A stretch of 36,584 bases of DNA from Candidatus Scatosoma pullistercoris (GTDB lineage Bacteria; Bacillota; Clostridia; Christensenellales; Borkfalkiaceae). The notes under the pieces are model-generated. The model did not search any database, had not been told where the DNA came from, and worked only from the letters and a program-made list of their open reading frames with translations. The position numbers were made by a program, and so were the translations under genes. The DNA lies in assembly GCA_018714725.1 (NCBI GenBank), contig DVMZ01000053.1, positions 1 through 36,584 on the forward strand. The letters run 5' to 3'. This document shows, piece after piece, positions 28,477-36,584 of this stretch. The number at the start of each line of letters is the position of its first letter. The first letter of the stretch is position 1.

Positions 28477-28633
28477 GAAAAAGCGGACGGGGCGGCCTGC
28501 CCGGTGCGTCCGCCGGATGAAAAAAATCATTACAAATTTCAAATTTATCAGATACGGACAAGCGGCGGAAATTTTCGGGAGAAAAAGGCGGAAACGCCGG
28601 AGCCGCGGCGTCCGGATAATTACGGAGTCAATT

Positions 28634-29353
28634 ATGCTGGAACTTGAAAATATCACCTATCGGGTCAAAGACGATCAGGGCGAAAGGACGATTCTGAACG
28701 GCGTGAACCTGTCTATGAACGAGCGCTTTGTGGCGTTCACGGGGCCGAACGGCGGGGGAAAATCCACGCTTGCGAAAGTGATCGCGGGGATCATCCGCCC
28801 CACGGAGGGCAGGATTCTCTGGGACGGCGAGGACATCACGGAGATGTCGGTCACCGAGCGGGCGAAGCGGGGCATTTCCTATGCCTTTCAGCAGCCCGTG
28901 CGGTTCAAGGGTCTGACCGTGCGCGATCTCATTTCGCTGGCGGCCGGGAAAAACGCGGGGGTATCCGACGTCTGCGCCTATCTTTCGGAGGTGGGGCTCT
29001 GCGCCCGGGACTATATCGATCGGGAAGTGAACGCATCCCTGTCCGGGGGAGAGCTCAAACGGATTGAGATTGCCACCATTCTCGCGCGGGGAACGAAACT
29101 GTCCGTGTTCGACGAACCGGAGGCGGGAATCGATCTCTGGAGCTTCGGAAATCTCATCAATGTCTTTGAAAAAATGTATGCGAAAACGCAGGGCAATATC
29201 CTCATTATTTCCCATCAGGAACGCATTCTGAACATTGCCGACCGGATCGTGGTCATTTCGGGCGGCTCGGTGGAGAAATCGGGGACGAAAGAGGAAATTC
29301 TGCCCGGATTGCTCGGCGGAGATACCTGCCGGGTGCTGACGGAAAAGCTGTAA
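28634..29353 (+). CDS. sufC: Fe-S cluster assembly ATPase SufC (SmsC-like)
   Basis: FTGPNGGGKSTLAKVIAGI...ISYAFQQPVRFKGLTVRDLI...NASLSGGELKRIEIATILARGTKLSVFDEPEAGIDLWSF. Confidence 0.92.
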   Translation: MLELENITYRVKDDQGERTILNGVNLSMNERFVAFTGPNGGGKSTLAKVIAGIIRPTEGRILWDGEDITEMSVTERAKRGISYAFQQPVRFKGLTVRDLISLAAGKNAGVSDVCAYLSEVGLCARDYIDREVNASLSGGELKRIEIATILARGTKLSVFDEPEAGIDLWSFGNLINVFEKMYAKTQGNILIISHQERILNIADRIVVISGGSVEKSGTKEEILPGLLGGDTCRVLTEKL

Positions 29354-29364
29354 AGGAGGGCACC

Positions 29365-30291
29365 ATGGACGCAATCGAGAAAGATTTGCTCTTGAAAATA
29401 GCCGATTTGCACGGTGTGCCGGAAGGCGCTTACAACATCCGTGAAAACGGGGAATCCGCCGGCAGAAGTTCGACGGCGAACATAGAAATTCTGTCCCGCA
29501 AGGACGGAAAGGCGGGCATAGACGTATTTATCCGGCCGGGCACGAAAAACGAAAGCGTGCACATTCCCGTCATTTTGAGCAAGGCGGGCTGGCAGGAGAT
29601 GGTGTACAATGATTTTTATATCGGAGACGGAGCGGACGTGCTGATCGTCGCGGGCTGCGGGATTCATAACTGCGGCGGGGTCGATCTCACTTCCCGTCAC
29701 GACGGAATTCACACGTTTTACCTGGGCCGCAACGCGCGGGTGAAATATGTGGAAAAACATTACGGCGAGGGGGACGGGAACGGTGAAAACGTCATGAATC
29801 CCACGACGGTGGCGCACCTTGCGGAAGGCGCGCACATGGAAATGGAAACCACGCAGATCAAGGGGATCGATTCCACCAACCGGGTGACCAGAGCCGACCT
29901 CAAAGAGGGGGCGGAACTCATTATCCGGGAAAAGATTTATACGCACGGCAAACAGAAGGCCGACACCGATTTTATGGTGGATATGAACGGCGCGGGGGCG
30001 AGTGCGGACGTGATTTCCCGTTCGGTTGCGGCGGGAAATTCCCGCCAGCATTTCGTCTCGACGATGAACGGAAACGCGCCCTGCCACGGCCACACCGAAT
30101 GCGACGCCATCATTATGGACAAGGCTTCGGTCACGGCGGCGCCCTGTCTTTCCGCCAATGACATCGACGCGGAACTCATTCATGAAGCGGCCATCGGAAA
30201 GATCGCGGGCGAACAGCTGATCAAGCTGATGACGCTGGGGCTCACCGAAAAGGAAGCCGAGGAACAGATCATCAAAGGCTTCCTGCACTGA
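29365..30291 (+). CDS. sufB: SufB/SufD-family scaffold (SmsB-like)
   Basis: GADVLIVAGCGIHNCGGVDLTSRHDGIHTFYLGRNARVKYVEKHYGEG...GHTECDAIIMDKASVTAAPCLSANDIDAELIHEAAIGKIAGEQLIKLMTLGLTEKEAEEQIIKGFL. Confidence 0.9.
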   Translation: MDAIEKDLLLKIADLHGVPEGAYNIRENGESAGRSSTANIEILSRKDGKAGIDVFIRPGTKNESVHIPVILSKAGWQEMVYNDFYIGDGADVLIVAGCGIHNCGGVDLTSRHDGIHTFYLGRNARVKYVEKHYGEGDGNGENVMNPTTVAHLAEGAHMEMETTQIKGIDSTNRVTRADLKEGAELIIREKIYTHGKQKADTDFMVDMNGAGASADVISRSVAAGNSRQHFVSTMNGNAPCHGHTECDAIIMDKASVTAAPCLSANDIDAELIHEAAIGKIAGEQLIKLMTLGLTEKEAEEQIIKGFLH

Positions 30292-30477
30292 GCGGAAGGC
30301 GCTTCATTTCTCTTTCCCCGGCGGAGGAATCCGTAAGGCGGGGTGGAGGAAAAAGGCGCCGGCAGGGATTTGACGACGGAAAGGGCGAACGGCCGGAAAG
30401 GGCCGGATTGCTTTGAAAAATGAAAAAAGGATAACCAAAAAATAACGAAAACAGAAATAAAAGAAGGAGATAAAACC

Positions 30478-31851
30478 ATGAGCGAACTGGCCTATAAGCG
30501 CACCAATGTCTATGAAAAAGCGGATGCGGAGACGATGCAGGCGATTTTTGAGTATGCGGAAGGGTACCGGAAATTCATCGACGGCGGCAAGACGGAGCGC
30601 GAAGCGTGCGCTTTCGTGGAGAAAGCGGCGAAGAAACAGGGATATAAACCCTTTTCGTTTGACAGGAAGCTGAAACCGGGGGACAAAGTGTATTACAACA
30701 ACCGCGGCAAGAATATCTATCTTCTGCGGGTGGGCACGGGCAATGTCGCCGAAGAGGGAATCCGGATCATCGCGGCGCACATCGACAGCCCGCGCGTCGA
30801 TCTCAAACAGGTGCCCCTGTACGAATCGGACGGCGTCGCGCTGGCCAAAACTCATTATTACGGCGGGATCCGCAAGTATCAGTGGGCGGCCATTCCCCTT
30901 GCCCTGCACGGCGCGGTCGTGCGCAGAGACGGAAGCGTGCTGGAAGTGGCGATCGGTGAAGAGGAGAAGGATCCCGTGTTCTACATAAGCGACCTTCTTC
31001 CCCACCTCGCGGCGAAGCAGAACGCCAAACCGCTGGGCGAAGGCCTGGCCGGCGAGGACCTCAACATCTGGCTGGGCAATATCCCGTATACGGCTGCGGC
31101 GGACGAAAAAGACCGGACGGTGAAGGAGAATCTCCTCCGGATTCTGCATGAAAAATACGGGCTCTGCGAAGAGGATTTTCTCAGCGCCGAACTCTCGCTG
31201 GTACCCGCTTTCAAAGCGCGTGACATCGGCTTTGACCGCGGCCTGATGGCGGCGTACGGGCATGACGACCGCGTTTGCGCCTATCCCGCCTACACCGCTC
31301 TGTTCGACGAGGCGTCGGAAAAAACCGTCATGGTGGTGCTGGCGGATAAAGAGGAAATCGGCAGCGAAGGCTCCACGGGTATGCAGTGCGCGGTATTTTC
31401 CGATCTCATCGACGCCGTCGCGGCGTCCTTCGGGGTCAATCCCGCCAAAGTGCGGGCGAATTCCCGTTGCCTTTCCGCCGACGTCAATGCGGGATATGAT
31501 CCCAATTTCAAGGACGTGTGCGAACCGCTGAACTCCACTTACCTTTCCTGCGGCGCGGGAATTACCAAATTCACGGGGTCGCGCGGGAAGGGGGGCTCCA
31601 ATGACGCTTCCGCGGAATTCATGGGCGAAATCCGGAAAATCTTTTCGGAAAACGGCGTGATCTGGCAGACGGGCGAACTCGGAAAAGTGGACGTCGGGGG
31701 CGGCGGCACGGTGGCGAAATTCATCGCGAAGATGAACATCGATACGGTGGACATCGGCGTGCCCGTCATCTCCATGCACTCGCCGTATGAGGTCATCTCC
31801 AAAGCCGACCTCTACGAACTGTATCTGGCCGTCCGCGCGTTTGTCAAATAA
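30478..31851 (+). CDS. M18 family aminopeptidase
   Basis: IIAAHIDSPRVDLKQ...LLPHLA...GHDDRVCAYPAYTAL...DKEEIGSEGSTGMQ...SADVNAGYDPNF...KGGSNDASAEF. Confidence 0.93.
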   Translation: MSELAYKRTNVYEKADAETMQAIFEYAEGYRKFIDGGKTEREACAFVEKAAKKQGYKPFSFDRKLKPGDKVYYNNRGKNIYLLRVGTGNVAEEGIRIIAAHIDSPRVDLKQVPLYESDGVALAKTHYYGGIRKYQWAAIPLALHGAVVRRDGSVLEVAIGEEEKDPVFYISDLLPHLAAKQNAKPLGEGLAGEDLNIWLGNIPYTAAADEKDRTVKENLLRILHEKYGLCEEDFLSAELSLVPAFKARDIGFDRGLMAAYGHDDRVCAYPAYTALFDEASEKTVMVVLADKEEIGSEGSTGMQCAVFSDLIDAVAASFGVNPAKVRANSRCLSADVNAGYDPNFKDVCEPLNSTYLSCGAGITKFTGSRGKGGSNDASAEFMGEIRKIFSENGVIWQTGELGKVDVGGGGTVAKFIAKMNIDTVDIGVPVISMHSPYEVISKADLYELYLAVRAFVK

Positions 31852-31866
31852 GCGGACGAGACAGGT

Positions 31867-31898
31867 CGGCGCGGCGATAAAACGGCGCGGCGATAAAA
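31867..31898. repeat. 16-bp perfect tandem duplication
   Basis: cggcgcggcgataaaa x2, followed by partial cggc. Confidence 0.9.
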
Positions 31899-31924
31899 CG
31901 GCAATCCCCAAAAGAGATAAAAAG

Positions 31925-31951
31925 AAAAGCCCATCGCTCGATGGGCTTTTT
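31925..31951. terminator. Bidirectional terminator between convergent M18 genes
   Basis: aaaagcccatcgctcgatgggcttttt. Confidence 0.9.
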
Positions 31952-31998
31952 CCGTTGCGTAAAAAATTGTGAATCCTGTGAAACTAAGCGCAGAGCGC

Positions 31999-32040
31999 AA
32001 CGGCTTACAATAAAACGTGAACGGCTTACGATAAAACATG
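31999..32040. repeat. 21-bp tandem duplication (2 mismatches)
   Basis: aacggcttacaataaaacgtg / aacggcttacgataaaacatg. Confidence 0.85.
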
Positions 32041-32244
32041 GCGGCCTGAAACAGACGCTTCCCGTCGCCGCAGCCGAAAAGGAACTGACGGCAGGCGGCC
32101 CGGAAAGGTCACAGGGGAAAGATCGCAGGGGAAAGGCGGACGGAAGAGGCCCTTGAAAAATATTGGTTCTGAAAAGAGATCGCCGGGAAAAGAGCGCCGC
32201 AAACGGCGGGCGAACCGCGGATTTCCGGAAGCCGTACGCGGGTT

Positions 32245-33519
32245 TTATTTCAGTTCGATTCCCTCTTCCGTGAAGAGGATGTCGGAGGAGTAGTAGGCGG
32301 TCAGTCCGCCGATGAGTTCGTCGTAGTCCGCCTTGGCAAAGCATTCGCAGGCGGAGTGCATGGCGAGCTGTGCAAGACCCAGGTCTGCGCTGAGCACGCC
32401 GACGTGCCCGGAAGAGATCGCGCCGAGCGTTCCGCCGCTGGGCATATCCGAGCGGTTGAAGAAGGTCTGATATTTTACGCCCGCGCGGTCGAAGAGCGCT
32501 TTGACGACGGCGGAGGACATCGCGTCCGTCGTGTAGGCCTTGTCCGCGTGGGCCTTGATGACCACGCCCCCGCCGGGCAGAGTCCGGTTGGTGGGATCGC
32601 ATTTTTCGGGGTGATTGGGGTGCATGGCGTGCGCGTTGTCCAGGGAGATGAGGAAAGAGGCCGCCAGTGCCTTGTAATATTCGTTGTCGTCGAATTTGAG
32701 CGCATACGCAATCCGGCGGAGGACGTTTTCGAGAAAATCACCGCCGGCACCCTGCATGGTCCGGCTGCCCACTTCTTCGTTGTCCAGGCACGCCGCGACG
32801 CAGATTCCGCCGCTTTCGCCGTGGGAGGTCAGCGCTTCCAGCGAAGCGCAGACGCTGGTTAAGTTGTCAATTCTCGGCGAAGCGAGAAATTCCCCGTTGA
32901 TACCGAAGGAATAGGGCGCTTCCGCATTGACGAGATAGAGATCGTAAGCGAGGATTTCCTTGTCGGAAAGCAGGGCGGGGAAATCGGGCGCGCCTTCGGG
33001 GCTGAGCGACAGCAAGGGCTGCAGATCGGTTTGCGCGTTGACGGAAAATCCGTCGTTGACCCCTCTGTTCATGTGCACGGCGAGGGAGGGGACGGTGACG
33101 AAGAAATCGCTTTCCGCCGTTTCGCTGCGGATGACGCCGTCTTCGCGGACGACCAGCCTTCCCGCGATTTTCAGCGGCCGGTCGAAGAAACTGTACCAGA
33201 TCCCCCCGCCGTATTTTTCGGCGTTGAGCCGCGCATACGGCCCGTTCATCGTCACGGCGTTTTCTTTGAGTTTGAGTGCGGGAGAATCGGTGTGCGAAGC
33301 GACGATCCGGAAAGCGAACTGATCGAGCGCGCCCACCGTGAACGCGACGATCGCGCTTCCGTTTCTCACGACGAAATATTTTCCGCCTTCCGAAATCGTC
33401 CAGTCGTCCGTTTCGTTCAGGCGGACAAAGCCGTTTTTCAAGAGCAGTTCCTCCGCGTTTTCCGCCGCGTGATAGGCGGTGTAAGAAGTGGCCAGAAATT
33501 GGGTGAGTCTGTCAGACAT
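32245..33519 (-). CDS. M18 family aminopeptidase (second paralogue)
   Basis: MSDRLTQFLATSYTAYHAAENAEELLLKNGFVRLNE...RIVASHTDSPALKLKEN...ASPRIDNLTSVCASLEAL...CLDNEEVGSRTMQGAGGDFL...DNAHAMHPNHPEKCDPTN. Confidence 0.95.
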   Translation of the reverse strand: MSDRLTQFLATSYTAYHAAENAEELLLKNGFVRLNETDDWTISEGGKYFVVRNGSAIVAFTVGALDQFAFRIVASHTDSPALKLKENAVTMNGPYARLNAEKYGGGIWYSFFDRPLKIAGRLVVREDGVIRSETAESDFFVTVPSLAVHMNRGVNDGFSVNAQTDLQPLLSLSPEGAPDFPALLSDKEILAYDLYLVNAEAPYSFGINGEFLASPRIDNLTSVCASLEALTSHGESGGICVAACLDNEEVGSRTMQGAGGDFLENVLRRIAYALKFDDNEYYKALAASFLISLDNAHAMHPNHPEKCDPTNRTLPGGGVVIKAHADKAYTTDAMSSAVVKALFDRAGVKYQTFFNRSDMPSGGTLGAISSGHVGVLSADLGLAQLAMHSACECFAKADYDELIGGLTAYYSSDILFTEEGIELK

Positions 33520-33553
33520 GATAAAAACCCCGTTCCTTTTTTGTTTTTCTATT

Positions 33554-33583
33554 ATTGTAACACATCGGCGCGCGGGTTGACAA
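33554..33583 (-). promoter_or_regulatory. Promoter for the minus-strand M18 gene
   Basis: Minus strand TTGTCA-N18-TACAAT. Confidence 0.6.
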
Positions 33584-33610
33584 CTCTTTCGGAAGAAATA
33601 TTTGCTCATC

Positions 33611-33642
33611 TTTTCACAAAACTTGTGTTTTGTTTTCACAAA
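33611..33642. promoter_or_regulatory. Direct repeat TTTTCACAAA x2, 22 bp apart, candidate regulator site
   Basis: ttttcacaaa at 33611 and 33633, with dyad cacaa-aac-ttgtg between and a TATATT at 33655. Confidence 0.45.
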
Positions 33643-34015
33643 GGTGTAGTACACTATATTAAAGATAAACTACCGGACTGTCGCCCGCCGCCGGAAACGG
33701 CCGTCGGATTTTTGCGGGCCGGGCGGAGCGGGATTTTGGAGGGGACAGAGAAAGCGCCCGATTACGGGGAGCGGATCAATGTGCAGAGACGACAGGGGCG
33801 GGACGTATGAGCGCGGGAGGCGTATGAAAAGACGCGGAAATTCCCATACTTTTGCCGGACGGTTTCCGGCCCGGGGACAAGGCGGGAACTGCGTCAAAAG
33901 ATTCTGTTGAAAAGCGTCAAAAGACGGTTTTCCGGGCGTTTCCGGGACTGTGTTTTTTGAGGGCTTTGCGTTTCCATAATGTTTTCAAAAAAATTCAAGT
34001 AAGGAGTGCGGTATA

Positions 34016-34501
34016 ATGGAAGAAAACAGAGAGATTGCCGAAAAAGTGCGGCAGAACGACGAAGAGAGGAATGAAGCGTACCTCGGCAAGATTTTTACCA
34101 TGCTGAAAAAGATGGAAGGAGTGGCGCTGACCAAAGCGAGGTCGCATTTCAACAATTCCGAGATGCGGCTTCTGGGGGAGATTCTTCTCGCCGATTACAG
34201 CGGCAAGAGGATTATTTCCACGCAGCTTGCGACGAGGCTGGGCATCACCCGTTCCGCCGTTTCGCAGATGGTGAACAAGCTGGAATCGCAGGGGATAGTC
34301 AAGAGAGTTCCCGACGATGTGGACAGAAAAATCGCCTATATCGAACTGTCCGACAAGGCTCTTGCATATTATAGCGAGGAAAAGAAGAGCTGTTGCGAGT
34401 TCGTCGGAAAAATAGCCGAGAACATGGGCGAAGAAAAACTTGATCAGCTGATGCAGCTGAGCGATCTGTTCATCGAGACTGTGGAGAATCTGAAAAAGTG
34501 A
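34016..34501 (+). CDS. MarR family transcriptional regulator
   Basis: STQLATRLGITRSAVSQMVNKLESQGIVKRVPDDVDRKIAYIELSDKA. Confidence 0.9.
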   Translation: MEENREIAEKVRQNDEERNEAYLGKIFTMLKKMEGVALTKARSHFNNSEMRLLGEILLADYSGKRIISTQLATRLGITRSAVSQMVNKLESQGIVKRVPDDVDRKIAYIELSDKALAYYSEEKKSCCEFVGKIAENMGEEKLDQLMQLSDLFIETVENLKK

Positions 34502-34597
34502 AACAGCCGCCCCGCACGAGGCGGTTGCGGACGGTTGCAGCCGGGAGTGCAGCCGTAAAATTGCGGCTCGCGGACGGGATTTCCGGGAGGTTTTGTT

Positions 34598-36584
34598 ATG
34601 TTGCAGCTGAGAGACATCAAAAAGGATTATAAGACGGCCGGTACCGTCGTGCATGCGCTCAAAGGGGTTTCTCTGGACTTCCGGAAAAATGAATTTGTCT
34701 GCATTCTCGGCGCGTCCGGCTGCGGAAAAACGACCCTCCTCAATATTATCGGGGGGCTCGATCATTACACCTCGGGTGATCTGATCATCCGGGGCGTATC
34801 CACCAGGCGTTATGGCGACAGGGACTGGGACGTATATCGCAATCACCGGATCGGTTTTGTATTCCAGTCCTATAATCTCATTCCCCATCAGACGGTTTTG
34901 GGCAACGTCGAACTGGCGCTGACCATTTCCGGCTGTTCCAAAGCGGAGCGCCGCCGCCGCGCGGAGGAAGCGCTGCGCCGGGTGGGGCTGGAAGAGCAGA
35001 TGAACAAGCGTCCCAACCAGCTTTCGGGCGGGCAGATGCAGCGCGTGGCGATCGCGCGGGCGCTGGTAAATAATCCCGAAATTCTGCTGGCGGACGAACC
35101 GACGGGCGCGCTCGATTCCGCCACGAGCGTTCAGATCATGGATCTGATCCGCGAAATAGCGGGGGAAAGGCTGGTCATCATGGTGACGCACAATCCCGAG
35201 CTCGCGGAAAAATATTCCACCCGCATTGTCCGGCTGCAGGACGGACTGGTCGTTTCCGATTCCGATCCTTACGACAGCGCGGCGGAGCGGAAAGAGCTGG
35301 AACGCAAGCTGAAAGAAAGGGGAATTACGCCCGCACAAGTGAAGGCGTGGAAGAAGCGGAAGGAGCAGGACGGGAACCCGCAGGAAAAAGCGGCGATGTC
35401 GGTGGGCACTTCCCTGGGTCTGAGCGCGCGCAATCTCCGGGCCAAAAAGGGGCGTACCGTCATCACGTCTTTTGCGGGGAGCATCGGCATCATCAGCGTC
35501 TGTCTCGTGCTGGCGCTCTCCAACGGTTTCAACCGGTATATTCTGAAAACGGAAGAGGATATGCTGTCCTATTATCCGTTGCAGGTGACGAGAACGGCGC
35601 TGGATCTCACTTCGGTGATGACGGGAATGAGCGGCATTGCCGACGCGCCCGATTTGTCTGAACTGGAAGACAAAGTGTACGTCAATTCCTTCCTGACCAA
35701 GATTGCAAAAGGGATGACAGTCACCAATACCATCACGCAGGAATATCTTGATTATATCGGGGCGATGGATGAGTCGCTTTGTTCCGCCATTCAGTACGAT
35801 TACGGGGAGACGCTTACCGACAATCTGTTTACGGGGGTGGTGACGGGGATTTCGGAAGACGCGTCAACGGTCCGTTATATGTCGTTGAACACGTTGAAGG
35901 AATTTTATGTTCAGGAACTCAACACCCATGCTTCCGAATACGCGCAGATGGCTTATCTGGTGGAATATCTGGGTTCCGTCGTCAACAAGATGCCGGGCAC
36001 GGCGGATTTTTCGGACGAGGATTACGGGAAATACATCTCTTCGCAATACGATGTGATCGCCGGGGAATTTCCCGACGCGGATGACGAAGCGGTGCTGGTG
36101 ATCGGGGGAAACAACGACGCCACCGACCTTCTTCTCGCACAGCTCGGTCTCCTCGAAGAATATAAATTCCTGTCGCTGTTTGAGAAAGGGGAGACGGACG
36201 CCGCAGACGATTATATGACGATCGATTTCGACAGCATCGTCGGGAAACAATACACCCTCTTTTTTAACGACAGCGTCTATCAGCAGAACGGAGCGGGGCT
36301 GTATCCGTTTACATATAGCGGAGAAAAGACTTCGCTTTCCGCAGACGGACAGGGCATCGAAATCACGGTCAGCGGCATTCTGCGGCTGAAAGACGGGCTT
36401 TCTTACGGCTGTCTGCCCAGCGGGCTGAATCTCACCGAAGAGACGGTGGAGAGATATATTCAGGCGAATATGCAGTCGCAGATCGTGCAGTGGATGAACG
36501 ATCCGGCAAATGCCGTCAGGTTTGGCGATCTGACCATTTACCGTTCTCCCGCTGAACATCTCAATCAGTATTATTATGCGTATC
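34598..36584 (+). CDS. ABC transporter, ATPase fused to FtsX-like permease (partial, 3' end outside window)
   Basis: Not in the ORF track because it has no stop in the window. [57 protein letters not shown]...[35 protein letters not shown]..., then [39 protein letters not shown] and a long extracytoplasmic region. Confidence 0.92.
   Translation, partial: MLQLRDIKKDYKTAGTVVHALKGVSLDFRKNEFVCILGASGCGKTTLLNIIGGLDHYTSGDLIIRGVSTRRYGDRDWDVYRNHRIGFVFQSYNLIPHQTVLGNVELALTISGCSKAERRRRAEEALRRVGLEEQMNKRPNQLSGGQMQRVAIARALVNNPEILLADEPTGALDSATSVQIMDLIREIAGERLVIMVTHNPELAEKYSTRIVRLQDGLVVSDSDPYDSAAERKELERKLKERGITPAQVKAWKKRKEQDGNPQEKAAMSVGTSLGLSARNLRAKKGRTVITSFAGSIGIISVCLVLALSNGFNRYILKTEEDMLSYYPLQVTRTALDLTSVMTGMSGIADAPDLSELEDKVYVNSFLTKIAKGMTVTNTITQEYLDYIGAMDESLCSAIQYDYGETLTDNLFTGVVTGISEDASTVRYMSLNTLKEFYVQELNTHASEYAQMAYLVEYLGSVVNKMPGTADFSDEDYGKYISSQYDVIAGEFPDADDEAVLVIGGNNDATDLLLAQLGLLEEYKFLSLFEKGETDAADDYMTIDFDSIVGKQYTLFFNDSVYQQNGAGLYPFTYSGEKTSLSADGQGIEITVSGILRLKDGLSYGCLPSGLNLTEETVERYIQANMQSQIVQWMNDPANAVRFGDLTIYRSPAEHLNQYYYAY

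Noticed and set aside
34012-34018. TATAAT overlapping the marR start codon
   Set aside because: No -35 at suitable spacing, and it would place the TSS inside the gene; ATG has a good aaggag Shine-Dalgarno.

Overview
36.6 kb window with moderately high GC and Firmicutes/Clostridia-like gene content. Most of it reads as ordinary chromosome. In order: the C-terminal part of a large serine recombinase whose stop codon abuts, in the same frame, the tail of a collagen-like (G-X-T)n surface protein; rpsF-ssb-rpsR; a giant membrane-anchored repeat protein split by one in-frame TAG; rmuC and cca facing dagK and a PAS-PP2C gene across a symmetric divergent promoter; a long purine operon (purE-C-F-M-N-[XRE/TM protein + small membrane protein]-D-L) with no purH; a PHP phosphatase, a VanZ-like protein and a small exported protein; a ~330 bp intergenic array of covarying hairpins; a RecD-like helicase with a possibly leaderless mRNA; nadA with a two-gene SufC/SufB (SMS-like) system; two convergent M18 aminopeptidases; and a MarR regulator with an ABC ATPase-permease fusion that runs off the window. 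Best candidates for something new: (1) the recombinase/collagen junction, (2) the covarying hairpin array at about 25.7-26.0 kb, (3) the TAG-split repeat protein, (4) the XRE-TM/small membrane protein pair inside the pur operon, (5) the shared palindromic -35 divergent promoter, and (6) the purE leader with a candidate leader ORF and terminator. All calls come from reading the sequence and the supplied translations; no database search was run.
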